Origin: Erythrobacteraceae bacterium
GTDB taxonomy: Bacteria > Pseudomonadota > Alphaproteobacteria > Sphingomonadales > Sphingomonadaceae
Assembly: GCA_027486035.1 (NCBI GenBank)
Contig: JAIXPX010000052.1
Coordinates: forward strand, 1-64,000
Length of the DNA: 64,000 nt
Direction: 5' to 3'
Shown: positions 28,613 to 37,041 of the stretch, piece after piece
Numbering within the stretch: the stretch's first letter is position 1
How the letters are laid out: each line of letters opens with the position of its first letter
Made by a program: the position numbers and the translations under genes
The notes under the pieces: generated by a model
Told to the model about the DNA's origin: nothing
The model's database searches: none
Seen by the model: only the letters and a program-made list of their open reading frames with translations

Positions 28613-30334
28613 ATGATCCTTCCCCGTCTTTCCCGCCGCCGCCTGCTTGTGGGCGCAGGTGCAGCCTCCGCTTTCGCCGCGATGCCGGCCTGGGCGCAGG
28701 GCCATGCCCTGCATCGGGGCCAAGGACATGGCAGGGGCGGCGCGCCCATTCGGGTCGGCTTCGACCAGCTGTCCGGCGCGGTGATCGACCTCGCTGTCGG
28801 CGAGGGGCTGCGGGTGGTGCAGGGCCGCAAGGGGCGTGGGATCGCGGTCAACGGCTCGGTTCCGGGGCCGCTCATCCGCCTCAGGGAGGGGCAGAACGTC
28901 CGCCTCAACGTCACCAACCACCTCGGCGAAGACACCTCGATCCACTGGCACGGGCTGCTGCTTCCCTTCCACATGGACGGTGTGCCGGGCATCAGCTTCC
29001 CCGGGATCAGGCCGGGGCAGACCTTCAGCTACGAATTCCCGATCCGCCAATCGGGCACCTACTGGTATCACAGCCATTCCGGCCTGCAGGAGCAGCAGGG
29101 CCATTATGGCCCGCTGATCATCGACCCCGCAGGCCCGGAGCCGGTCGGATACGACCGCGAGTTCATCCTCCTGCTCAGCGAGTTCACCCCGCTCGACCCC
29201 CATTTCATCATGGACCGGCTGCGCAAGGGTGAGGGCTACTTCAACTACCAGCAGACCAGCTGGGCCGACGACTACCCCCTCTCGGCCGCAGACCGCCGGA
29301 TGTGGGCCGAGATGCGGATGCCCGCGACCGACATCGCCGATGTGACCGGCTCCACCTTCACCTATCTTGCCAACGGGCGCGGGCCCAAGGAGGGGCTGGA
29401 ATTCCTTTTCACCCCCGGTGAGCGGGTGCGCCTCAGGATCATCAACGGGTCGGCGCAGACCTTCTTCAACCTGCGCATTCCGGGCCTGCCGATGACGGTG
29501 ATTGCGGCCGACGGCCAGAACCTGCAGCCGGTCGAGGTCGACGAATTCCAGATCGGCACGGCCGAGACCTATGACGTGATCGTGGAGCCGCGCGCCGAGG
29601 CCTACACCATCATTGCCGAAAGCATGGACCGTTCCGGCATGGCGCTGGCCACCCTGGCCAGCCGGGCGGGTGCCCGCGCGCCGATCCCGCCCCCGAGGAA
29701 GCCCCCGCTGCTCGACATGGGCGACATGGGGATGAACCATGGCGGCCACGACAGTGGCGGACACAGCATGGACGGCATGACAATGCGCGACACGCTGCTG
29801 CTGCCGCCCGACGTGAAGGTCGGCCCCGGGATCGACATGGTCTCGATGGCCCCGGTCGACAAGCTCGGGGATCCGGGCATCGGCCTGCGCGACGTCCCTC
29901 ACCGCGTGCTCACCTACAAGATGCTCTCGGCGCTCGAGCCGAACCGCGACACGCGCGAGCCGTCACGCCTTCTCGAACTGCACCTCACCGGCAATATGGA
30001 CCGCTATATGTGGTCCTTCGACGGGGAGATGTATTCCGCCGTCTCCGACAAGCCGATCCGCTTCGCCTGGAACGAGCGGGTGCGGGTGAAGCTCGTCAAC
30101 AACACGATGATGGCGCACCCGATCCACCTGCACGGGATGTTCTTCACGCTGGTCAACGGCGAGAGCCCCGCGCACCAGCCGCGCAAGAATATCGTCATCG
30201 TCCAGCCGGGCGCGAGCGCGCAGTTCGATCTCACCGCCGACGAGCCGGGCGACTGGGCCTTCCACTGCCACCTCCTCTACCACATGCACGGCGGGATGAT
30301 GCAGACCGTGACGGTGATGGGGCCGGACGCGTGA
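28613..30334 (+). CDS. copA: Multicopper oxidase, copper resistance protein CopA
   Basis: 573 aa. A Tat signal (SRRRLLVGAG...PAWAQG) exports the folded enzyme to the periplasm, where it oxidises Cu(I) and binds copper. Three cupredoxin domains are present: HWHGLLLPF and YWYHSHSG in the first, HPIHLHGMF and FHCHLLYHMHGGM in the last, giving the type 1, 2 and 3 copper ligands. A Met/His-rich loop around residues 380-405 (MGDMGMNHGGHDSGGHSMDG) is the usual copper-collecting region. I chose the ATG at 28613, which places the Tat motif at the start. The copB GTG overlaps the stop. Confidence 0.93.
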   Translation: MILPRLSRRRLLVGAGAASAFAAMPAWAQGHALHRGQGHGRGGAPIRVGFDQLSGAVIDLAVGEGLRVVQGRKGRGIAVNGSVPGPLIRLREGQNVRLNVTNHLGEDTSIHWHGLLLPFHMDGVPGISFPGIRPGQTFSYEFPIRQSGTYWYHSHSGLQEQQGHYGPLIIDPAGPEPVGYDREFILLLSEFTPLDPHFIMDRLRKGEGYFNYQQTSWADDYPLSAADRRMWAEMRMPATDIADVTGSTFTYLANGRGPKEGLEFLFTPGERVRLRIINGSAQTFFNLRIPGLPMTVIAADGQNLQPVEVDEFQIGTAETYDVIVEPRAEAYTIIAESMDRSGMALATLASRAGARAPIPPPRKPPLLDMGDMGMNHGGHDSGGHSMDGMTMRDTLLLPPDVKVGPGIDMVSMAPVDKLGDPGIGLRDVPHRVLTYKMLSALEPNRDTREPSRLLELHLTGNMDRYMWSFDGEMYSAVSDKPIRFAWNERVRVKLVNNTMMAHPIHLHGMFFTLVNGESPAHQPRKNIVIVQPGASAQFDLTADEPGDWAFHCHLLYHMHGGMMQTVTVMGPDA

Positions 30335-31191
30335 GGACCGCACTCGCTCTTGTCGCCCTGTGCGGCGCCGCGCCGCTCGCCGCGCAGGACGAGCACGCCG
30401 GGCATGAGATGGGCGCGCCCGCACGGGACGCCTCGCCCGGCCCGATGATGGAGACCCCGCCTCCGCCCGAGGCCGGCAGTGGGCCACCGCGCGCCGCCGA
30501 TGCGATCTGGGGCACCGAGGCCATGGCCGCCTCGCGCGCGGACCTGAAGCGCACCCACGGCGACTTCCCGGTGTTCTGGTTCCAGGGCGACCGGCTGGAG
30601 ACGCAGGCGCGCGAGGGCAGGGACGCCTTTCTCTGGGACATCCAGGGCTATTACGGCGGCCCGACCGAGCGGCTGTGGTTCAAGTCCGAGGGCGAAGGCG
30701 AATGGGGCGCGGACCCCGACGAGGCCGAAGTGCAGGCGCTCTACGCCAAGGCCTTCATGCCCTTCTGGGACTTTCAGGCCGGCATCCGCCATGACATCGC
30801 CGGGCCGGACACCACTCATGCCGTGATCGGCGTGCAGGGCCTTGCGCCCTACCTGTTCGAGGTGGACGCTGCGGTGTTCCTGTCGCATCGGGGTCACGTC
30901 ACCGCCCGCATCGAGGCCGAGGTCGACCAGCGCATCACCCAGCGCCTGATCCTCCAGCCGCGCGGGGAAGCCAATCTGTCCGCGCAGGACATTCCCGAGC
31001 TTGGGATCGGCGCAGGGATCGACCAGATCGAGGTCGGCGTTAGGCTGCGCTACGAGTTCCGGCGCGAGTTCGCGCCCTATCTCGGCATCGAGCAATCGTG
31101 GCGTATCGGCGCAGGTGCCGATCTTGCGCGGGCAAGAGGCGAGGGGGCGTCCGCCACCAGCCTCATCGCCGGCATCCGTTTCTGGTTCTGA
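30331..31191 (+). CDS. copB: Copper resistance protein CopB
   Basis: 286 aa with a short signal peptide (ALALVALCGAAPLAAQ). A short His/Met-containing linker (DEHAGHEMGAP, GPMMETPPP) leads to the CopB domain, which begins near ADLKRTHGDFPVFWFQGDRLE and forms an outer-membrane beta barrel ending in AGIRFWF. The Met/His-rich N-terminal region is shorter than in Pseudomonas CopB. The GTG start overlaps copA as GTGA, so the pair is translationally coupled. It probably sequesters or exports copper at the outer membrane. Confidence 0.9.
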   Translation: MRTALALVALCGAAPLAAQDEHAGHEMGAPARDASPGPMMETPPPPEAGSGPPRAADAIWGTEAMAASRADLKRTHGDFPVFWFQGDRLETQAREGRDAFLWDIQGYYGGPTERLWFKSEGEGEWGADPDEAEVQALYAKAFMPFWDFQAGIRHDIAGPDTTHAVIGVQGLAPYLFEVDAAVFLSHRGHVTARIEAEVDQRITQRLILQPRGEANLSAQDIPELGIGAGIDQIEVGVRLRYEFRREFAPYLGIEQSWRIGAGADLARARGEGASATSLIAGIRFWF

Positions 31192-31217
31192 TCAACACGA
31201 AGGACGTGAATCTCCCC

Positions 31218-31601
31218 ATGCGTATTGCTGCTCTTGTCGCCGCCCTCGCGCTTGCCGTGACCGCCCCTGCCACGCCGCTGCTCGCCCATGTGAAGCTCGC
31301 CGCCTCGACCCCTGCGGCGGGCAGTGCTGCCAAGGCACCCAAGGCGATCACCCTCACCTTCAGCGAGAAGGTGAACCCTGCCAGCGCTGCGGCCAGCATC
31401 GTCATGACCGCGATGCCGGGCATGGCGAACCACGGCGAGATGCCGATCCGCAACTTCACGCCCGCCTGGTCGGCGGACGGCAAGACCTTAACCCTGACGC
31501 TGAAAAAGCCGCTTCCGGCGGGCAGCTACGAAGTGCGCTGGCAGGCAGCCGGCGCCGACGGGCACGCGGTGAGCGGCAAGCTCGCCTTCGAAGTCGGCTG
31601 A
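31218..31601 (+). CDS. copC: Periplasmic copper-binding protein CopC
   Basis: 127 aa. After a signal peptide ending LLA, the mature protein begins HVKLAASTPAAGS, so the amino-terminal His can form the Cu(II) site together with the late ADGHAVSGK His. A Met-rich loop (MTAMPGMANHGEM) provides the Cu(I)-binding face. It is the YobA/CopC fold with expected length. The gene lies 26 bp after copB. No copD is found nearby, so CopC probably acts as a carrier rather than in uptake. Confidence 0.9.
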   Translation: MRIAALVAALALAVTAPATPLLAHVKLAASTPAAGSAAKAPKAITLTFSEKVNPASAAASIVMTAMPGMANHGEMPIRNFTPAWSADGKTLTLTLKKPLPAGSYEVRWQAAGADGHAVSGKLAFEVG

Positions 31602-32684
31602 TCAGCGGCCCGAAAGCCCTGCAAGCCCGAGCGGCGCATAATCGCCGATGGCAAGCTGCTCGAACACGCCCATGCCCGTCTCGCCCCCCGGCCCCTCGAC
31701 GTGGCAGAGCATCTGCACGTGGAGGTTGTCGGGGCGCGCCGGGTCGATCCCGGGAAGGTCGATGTCCTCGCGCTCCACCTCGAGCGGCCCGTGGTCGAGC
31801 CCGTGGCCCCACTTGGGCGAGGTATAGCCGAGCCCGCGCATCTGGAAGCGGCTGACAGGCACGAGACGGAAGCGCTCCTCGCCCACCACCAGCTCGCTGG
31901 GCGCAGGCCAGCGGGTGCCCTCGGCCAGGGTGGTCGCCATCGCGGGCGCGTGGAACTCGGTGATCCCGCCGCCCCCTTCGCCCGCCCCGGCCCCGTCCGG
32001 CACGATCACCGCGCGGGTGTTCCACGGCGCGCCGTCGGCATGGGCGTTCAAGTGGAAGAACAGGCTGCGGCCCGGCAGGTTCACTGGCGTCCATTGCCAG
32101 AAGAACTGCGGCACCGCCCGTCCGGCGAATTGCGGGTCAGCCGCGCCTATGGGGCGCACACCCCAGCTGCGGTCGCGGGTGCCGATGCTTCCTGCGGCAA
32201 GCGGCTGGCGCACGCCATCGACCGCGATCCACCCCTCGTAACGACCGTTCTGGGTGAGACGGGTATAGTCCATCACCGTGCGCGGGCCGACGCGCCAGGT
32301 GAAGCGCGGCTCCTCGATCGGAAAGGCCCTGCCGGTGAAGGTGAGATCGGCAGCAATGCCCTCTCCCTCGACGATCACCCGCAGGCGGCGCAGCGGCTCG
32401 ATCACCTCGATCCGGATCGGGCCGCAAGCCAGCTCCATGCGCTCCATCCCGAGCTTGCGCGAGGCATGAAGGCAGTGCTGCACGCCGTCCCGCACCACGC
32501 AGAAATGCGCGTCGGCGACATCGAGGTGGGGGTAAACCCCGAAGGCCACCGCAAAGAAGCTGCTGCCATCGGGCGCATAGCCGTTGAAGAAGTAGCGGTC
32601 GTAGAAATTGCGGTCCGTCCCTGCAAAGGCGATGGGCTCGGGCGTCTGGTGGATCGGGTAGTCGTCGGCGCGGCTCAGGGCCAT
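31602..32684 (-). CDS. Hypothetical beta-rich protein (AttH/CrtC-like fold suspected)
   Basis: 360 aa, soluble, no signal peptide. It is rich in aromatic and Gly residues with alternating strands, e.g. YFFNGYAPDGSSFFAVAFGVYPH and DRSWGVRP. This pattern resembles the lipocalin-like AttH/hydroxyneurosporene-synthase group, where DRSWG-type motifs recur, but I am not certain. It starts 4 bp after the stop of an APH-family phosphotransferase, with which it presumably works. It converges on copC with adjacent stops. Function not assigned. Confidence 0.7.
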   Translation of the reverse strand: MALSRADDYPIHQTPEPIAFAGTDRNFYDRYFFNGYAPDGSSFFAVAFGVYPHLDVADAHFCVVRDGVQHCLHASRKLGMERMELACGPIRIEVIEPLRRLRVIVEGEGIAADLTFTGRAFPIEEPRFTWRVGPRTVMDYTRLTQNGRYEGWIAVDGVRQPLAAGSIGTRDRSWGVRPIGAADPQFAGRAVPQFFWQWTPVNLPGRSLFFHLNAHADGAPWNTRAVIVPDGAGAGEGGGGITEFHAPAMATTLAEGTRWPAPSELVVGEERFRLVPVSRFQMRGLGYTSPKWGHGLDHGPLEVEREDIDLPGIDPARPDNLHVQMLCHVEGPGGETGMGVFEQLAIGDYAPLGLAGLSGR

Positions 32685-32688
32685 GGCA

Positions 32689-33738
32689 TCATCCCTTCTG
32701 CATCATCCCGAGGCTGCCGTGTTCGCGCGCGAGAGCGCAGGCACCGCGCGCCATCGACAGGAAATTGGCATCGCCGCGCGCGGTGCGCTCGACGAAGGCG
32801 GCGCTGAACACGGCGGTGGAAACCCCGTGGAGCGCGCCCATGACATAGTCGCGCCATACCTCGTCGCGGGTCAGCGGCACGCCGCGCGCGGTCATCTCGG
32901 CGCAGTAGAGATCGAGCAGTTCCCCCTCGTGGGCGCGGCGCAGGTCATCGCCGATACCGCAGCCGAGGAAATAGCCGATGTCGGTGAGGCCATGGCCCAG
33001 CGTCAGGGTCTGCCAGTCGAGCACCGCGATTTCTTCCGTGCCGCCCTTGATGTCGAACAGCAGGTTGTCGAGGCGGAAATCGCCGTGGACGAGGCTGACC
33101 TTCTCGCTCTTGCGGTCGGTAGCGGCGGTGATTTCGGCCAGCGCCTCGCACAGGTCCATATATTCGGGTTCGAGGAGGCCGGTGTAACGCTCGCGGAAGA
33201 TCGCCTGCGCCCGGGGGTAAAGGGCCTTGACCTGCGCCGCGGCGGCGGGGCTCGGCTGGAGCCAGTCGAGCCCCAGGATCGCCGGGTCGTGCCAGCTTGG
33301 CGCGTGGAGCGCGGCGGCCTGCTTTACGGCCGCACGGGCATCGGCGAGCGAGCACCCCGCGATCTGGTTGCCGCCGCGCGCAGGGCCCAGGTCCTCGAAG
33401 ATCAGGCAGAAGCTTGCCCCGTCCTCCGCCATCGCGGCGAACAGGGTCTCGGGCGTGCGCACCGGCAGGGCGGGGGCAAGGTCGCGGTAAAAGCGCACCT
33501 CCTTGGCATAGAGCCCGAGCATCGCTGCCGTGCCGCGGCTGGTGGGATCGGCAGCGGCGAACTTGCCCGCGAGGGTCACCGGCCCGGCGCCGTCGCCGAA
33601 ATCGAGCGTGAAGCGCACGCTGTCGCCGACCTGTCCGGTGCCGATCGCCTCCCAGCGCCAGCGCTCGGGCACACGGCCCAGAACCGTGCCCCACCAATCG
33701 GCGGTGATGTCGTCCGGCCGCGCCGGAAATGCGCTCAT
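32689..33738 (-). CDS. APH-family phosphotransferase
   Basis: 349 aa, kinase-like fold. The catalytic loop LVHGDFRLDNLLFD and the metal-binding AVLDWQTL are present, with CLIFEDLGPARGGNQ as the hinge region. I chose the ATG at 33738, which has GGAGAGG 5 bp upstream. It is closer to the uncharacterised ecdysteroid-kinase/ACAD10-like group than to antibiotic kinases. It forms a two-gene unit with the AttH-like protein. It differs from the 11641 phosphotransferase by lacking the C-terminal helical extension. Substrate unknown. Confidence 0.83.
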   Translation of the reverse strand: MSAFPARPDDITADWWGTVLGRVPERWRWEAIGTGQVGDSVRFTLDFGDGAGPVTLAGKFAAADPTSRGTAAMLGLYAKEVRFYRDLAPALPVRTPETLFAAMAEDGASFCLIFEDLGPARGGNQIAGCSLADARAAVKQAAALHAPSWHDPAILGLDWLQPSPAAAAQVKALYPRAQAIFRERYTGLLEPEYMDLCEALAEITAATDRKSEKVSLVHGDFRLDNLLFDIKGGTEEIAVLDWQTLTLGHGLTDIGYFLGCGIGDDLRRAHEGELLDLYCAEMTARGVPLTRDEVWRDYVMGALHGVSTAVFSAAFVERTARGDANFLSMARGACALAREHGSLGMMQKG

Positions 33739-33891
33739 GCTTGCCTCTCCGGTGACAGGGATAGGCAGGGCGGCAGCGCGGGGCAACGGCCTTGCACGAA
33801 GTTTTGCTTTTCTTTGGCGTTCAGGGGATCAAGCCGGGTGTCCGGAAGCATTTTGCGGGCAGGCGACGTGCATCACCTTGCGGAAAGACGT

Positions 33892-34704
33892 ATGGTCGAA
33901 GCCATGCCTGAACAGGCTAAGGCAAGCCGCCTGACCCACGGGATCGAGGAGCTTCCGGCGCAGCGGCATGTCCCCGCGTTGGGGCTGGCGGTGACGCTTG
34001 CGATGGTCGCTCTGGCCTGGGTGGCCCGCATACTGCTTGACGATTCCTTTCCCTATGTGACCTTCTTTCCCGCGGTCGTCCTGACCGCCTTTCTGTTCGG
34101 CGTGCGGCTCGGCAGCCTCTCGGCGCGGCTGTGCGGCGTGATCGCGTGGTACTATTTCATCCCGCCGTTTCATACCTTCGCGCTCGACAAGGCGACCTTC
34201 ATCGCCAACTTCGCCGCCCGCATCCACTCGCTGGCGGCAGGGCAGGACCTGCTCGTCGGCAGCGAATGAAAAGGCGTCGAACTTGAGGCTCTGGTCCGCG
34301 CCCAGCTCGGGCATTTCAAGGACCTCGTCGATGAGCGCATCATCCTCAGTGGCGAGACCGTCGCCCTGTCTTCGGCCGCGGTGCAGGCGATCGGCATGGC
34401 GATCCATGAACTCGTCGCCAATGCAAGCAAGTACGGAGCCCTGTCGGCCGATTGCGGACGGGTGAGCCTGGCCTGGCGCCGGTATCCGGCTGCGGGTGGC
34501 GGGGAGCGGTTCCAGATGACCTGGACCGAAAGCGATGGCCCCCCGGTCTCGCCCCCGGCGACGAGAGGCTTCGGCGCGACCGTCACCGGCGACATGATCC
34601 GGGCGAGCCTCGATGCCGAGGTCGAAACCGATTTTGGAGCGACCGGGCTTGTCTGGCGGCTCGACTGCCCGGCTGAAACCGTACTAGCGCGCGATCCGGC
34701 TTGA
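33892..34704 (+). pseudogene. HWE-type sensor histidine kinase, internally deleted and with in-frame TGA
   Basis: The 5' part encodes a DUF4118 membrane sensor (VTLAMVALAWVARILLD, FPAVVLTAFLFGVRLGSL). It then jumps to AARIHSLAAGQDLLVGSE, the end of an HWE dimerisation domain; the segment with the phosphoacceptor His is absent. TGA at 34267-34269 stands where HWE kinases have Trp. The same frame continues GVELEALVRAQLGHF, the N-box MAIHELVANASKYGAL and a degenerate ATPase end to 34704. So the reading frame is kept through the deletion but the protein cannot autophosphorylate. A truncated receiver gene follows 25 bp later. Confidence 0.78.
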
Positions 34705-34729
34705 GCATCGACCTGCAGGGGTATCGGTA

Positions 34730-34924
34730 ATGGCGGCGCGCCTTCTGGTTGTGGAGGACGAGTTCTTCATCGCGCAGGAGATCGCCGATGCCGTAACGCT
34801 GGCGGGCTTCGCGGTGGTCGGTCCCTTTGCCCGGGTCGCCGAGGCGCTGGCGCAGCGCGGCATTCCCTTCGTCGTTGTGACAGGCTTCAGCCCCGACCAG
34901 CTCCCCGGCGCGATGGCCGTCTGA
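34730..34924 (+). pseudogene. Response-regulator receiver with internal deletion
   Basis: 64 codons. It starts like a receiver (RLLVVEDEFFIAQEIADAV, then GFAVVGPFARVAEAL) with the acidic pocket residues. It then passes directly to AQRGIPFVVVTGFSPDQLP, the region after beta-4. The 45 or so residues with the phosphorylated Asp are missing, and the conserved Lys near the C-terminus is lost too. The join falls at an Ala-Leu-Ala repeat, consistent with slippage between short direct repeats. It belongs to the broken kinase upstream. It is an open frame, so a small protein may still be made. Confidence 0.72.
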
Positions 34925-34947
34925 TGGCAAGGGTCCGGCTGATCGAT

Positions 34948-35655
34948 CTAGCCGATCGGGACGGGCCAGTCGGCGTTCATCAGCGCCTCGATGGCGAGGC
35001 CGCGGGCGTGTTCGACGTGGCGGCGCGCGGCCTCGCGGGCTGCTTCCGGATGGCCCGAGGCAAGTGCCGCGATCAGATCCTCGTGCTGACGGTCGGCGGC
35101 GCGGCGCTCGATATCCTTCGATGCCCCGCCAAACAGCCCGAGATGGACGAGCCGCTGCATCTCGTCGCCGACGTCCTCGAGCAGCGCAAACAGTCGACGA
35201 TTGCCGGTCGCCGCCACGATGGCGCGGTGAAAGGCGCGGTTGCTGTCAATGAAGGCGAGCTGCTCGCCTTCATTGACCGCCTGCTGGGGGGCACTGTTGA
35301 TGGCGCGTAAACGAGCAATGTCGACTTTGCCCGTCGCCAGCGCAGCGGCGGCCGGCTCGAGGATCAGGCGCAGCTCGAACAACTCGCGGACCGAGGCCAT
35401 GGTGATCGGCGTCACAACATAGCCGTGGCGCGGGATCGGCTGGATCAACCCGGTATCGCCCAGCCGCGTCAGCGCCGCACGCGTTGCCGCTCTCCCGAGC
35501 CCGAGCATCGCCGAAAGCTCGGCTTCGGAGAAGCTGGTGCCAGGCGCAAGGCGGCACAGGATGATGCTGCGCTTGATCTGCTCGAAGGCCTGATCGCTCT
35601 GTCGTTCTGTCGACGTCGAAACGTCTGGGGCTTGGGTCGCTTGCGCTTTTGCCAT
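34948..35655 (-). CDS. GntR-family (FadR subgroup) transcriptional regulator
   Basis: 235 aa. The winged helix (about 20-85: AFEQIKRSIILCRLAPGTSF, LSAMLGLGRAATRAALTRL, HGYVVTPIT) is followed by an all-helical FCD ligand domain with metal-site residues (ELFELRLILEPAAAALA, FHRAIVAATGN, QHEDLIAALASGHPEAA, HVEHA). I chose the ATG at 35655, since AGGCAGG lies 6 bp upstream; another ATG at 35661 sits right on that site. It is divergent from the NTF2-like operon, with two 10-bp palindromes in between, so it most likely controls that operon. Ligand unknown. Confidence 0.85.
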   Translation of the reverse strand: MAKAQATQAPDVSTSTERQSDQAFEQIKRSIILCRLAPGTSFSEAELSAMLGLGRAATRAALTRLGDTGLIQPIPRHGYVVTPITMASVRELFELRLILEPAAAALATGKVDIARLRAINSAPQQAVNEGEQLAFIDSNRAFHRAIVAATGNRRLFALLEDVGDEMQRLVHLGLFGGASKDIERRAADRQHEDLIAALASGHPEAAREAARRHVEHARGLAIEALMNADWPVPIG

Positions 35656-35696
35656 GTTCATCCTGCCTCGGTTCTCGGCTGCCCGCTCAGCACATC

Positions 35697-35721
35697 ATGT
35701 TAACATCTTATTGACATGTCA
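35697..35721. promoter_or_regulatory. Two adjacent palindromes, candidate GntR operators
   Basis: ATGTTAACAT (35697-35706) and TGACATGTCA (35712-35721) are both perfect 10-bp palindromes with centres 15 bp apart. The second overlaps a TTGACA hexamer at 35711 that could be the -35 box of the rightward operon. They lie between the divergent GntR gene and the NTF2-like gene. Binding is inferred from position. Confidence 0.45.
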
Positions 35722-35762
35722 CCGCGAAGGAAGCTAGTCCCTCGCTGCAAGGAGGGTTGCGC

Positions 35763-36287
35763 ATGGCCAAAGCACGGTTGCTTGCCGGATTGCTGGTGCT
35801 GGGTGCGGGAGCCGCCGGTTGGGGCGCGGCCCTGCCCGTTGCGGCGCAGGCCCAGAGCGCCGCGACTCAGAACCTCCCGGCCGCTGTCGAACGCTATGCG
35901 CTCGCCTGGGCAAGTCGCGATGCGGCGCGGATCGCGGCCCTGCACACAGCCGACTCCGTATTTCATCTGGTTATCGAGGGCGAGCCTCCCGTCGTCGGAC
36001 GCGCCGCCATCGAGGCGCGGTTTGCCCGGATCCTCGCCGACAATCCCGCCTACAGCTCTACCCCGCGGGCGGTGAATTTCGGCGCCGACTTCGTGGTGAT
36101 CGAATATGATTTCGTCATGGCGCCGCCCCGGGCCTTCGTGATGGGCGAGCGGCGTTACGAACCGCGGGTGCAGGCCTATTCCGTGCCCGCGATCGACGTC
36201 ATCACCTTTCGCGGCGGGCTGGTGGCGCGCAAGGTCACCTATCTCGACACCGCCGTGATCGCCGCCAACAGCGGCTTGGTGCAATGA
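35763..36287 (+). CDS. Exported NTF2/SnoaL-like protein
   Basis: 174 aa with a signal peptide (LLAGLLVLGAGAAGWGAALPVAAQAQ) and an NTF2-like cone fold: AVERYALAWASRDAARIAALHTADSVFHL, GRAAIEARFARIL, VIEYDFVMA. The ATG at 35763 has AAGGAGGG 7 bp upstream. It is the first gene of a unit with three small membrane proteins; the next ATG overlaps its stop. The fold serves as enzyme or binding protein in other systems; here the function is unknown. A membrane-export combination is unusual for this fold. Confidence 0.8.
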   Translation: MAKARLLAGLLVLGAGAAGWGAALPVAAQAQSAATQNLPAAVERYALAWASRDAARIAALHTADSVFHLVIEGEPPVVGRAAIEARFARILADNPAYSSTPRAVNFGADFVVIEYDFVMAPPRAFVMGERRYEPRVQAYSVPAIDVITFRGGLVARKVTYLDTAVIAANSGLVQ

Positions 36288-36679
36288 TCCGTGCAGGGCT
36301 GATGGCGCTGGCCCTGGGGTGGGGCCTGACCGGCCTTTTCATCCTTGCGCTGCCCGAGACCTTCTACGCTCTCGTCCCCGGCCTTTCCCTGATGGGACCG
36401 TTCAACAGCCATTTCATCCGCGATGTCGGTCTGGCCTTTCTGGCGAGCGGCGGATTGCTCGGGTGGGGAGTATTGCGGCAGGCGGCGAGCATCGCGCTGG
36501 CGGGCGCGTTCTGGCCCGCCCTGCACGCGATCTTCCATGTTCAGATCTGGAGCCATCGCGGCTTTCCCTTCGACGGCATCTTCGCCTTCGACTTGGCGGC
36601 GGTGATCGTGCCGCCGTTCCTCGCGCTGCTTGCGGTCCGGGCGCTGGCGCGTGCCGGCGGCAGGAGCCAGCACGCATGA
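36284..36679 (+). CDS. Four-helix membrane protein (DUF4345-like), first of three
   Basis: 131 aa, four predicted helices: ALGWGLTGLFILALP, DVGLAFLASGGLLGWGVL, ASIALAGAFWPALHAIF and AAVIVPPFLALLAVRAL. The HFIRDVGLAF segment before helix 2 corresponds to the charged motif of DoxX/DUF4345-type proteins. The ATG overlaps the stop of the NTF2-like gene, and its own stop overlaps the next ATG. Function unknown. Confidence 0.75.
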   Translation: MIRAGLMALALGWGLTGLFILALPETFYALVPGLSLMGPFNSHFIRDVGLAFLASGGLLGWGVLRQAASIALAGAFWPALHAIFHVQIWSHRGFPFDGIFAFDLAAVIVPPFLALLAVRALARAGGRSQHA

Positions 36680-37041
36680 TCGCGCGGCTCTGCTGGCTTG
36701 CCCTGATGCTGCTGCACGTCCCGCCCGCGCTCGCGCTGGTGCGCCCGGCGCAGCTGGTGGCGATGTATGGCTTGGACCCGGCATCCAGCACCTTCGTCCT
36801 GATGCAGCATCGCGCGGCGCTGTTCTGCGTGGTGGTGGTGATCTGCGGCTGGGCGGCGCTGCGCCCGGAAGCGAGGCCCCTGACGAGCGTTACGGTGGGG
36901 ATCAGCATGGTCTCGTTCCTGGCGATCTGGTTGGCCGCCGGAATGCCGGTGCAACTGCGGGTCATCGCCCTTGCCGATCTGGCCGGCGTGCCGGTGCTGC
37001 TGCTCGCCGCGTGGCTCGCCTTGCGGGGGCAGAGCGCGTGA
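36676..37041 (+). CDS. Four-helix membrane protein, second of three
   Basis: 121 aa with four hydrophobic segments: LALMLLHVPPALALV, ALFCVVVVICGWAAL, SVTVGISMVSFLAIWLAA and LADLAGVPVLLLAAWLAL. The layout matches its two neighbours (helix 1, RPAQL loop, MQHRAALF before helix 2), so it is probably a diverged paralogue. ATGA overlap with the previous gene, and the GTG of the next gene overlaps its stop. Not recognised by function. Confidence 0.72.
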   Translation: MIARLCWLALMLLHVPPALALVRPAQLVAMYGLDPASSTFVLMQHRAALFCVVVVICGWAALRPEARPLTSVTVGISMVSFLAIWLAAGMPVQLRVIALADLAGVPVLLLAAWLALRGQSA

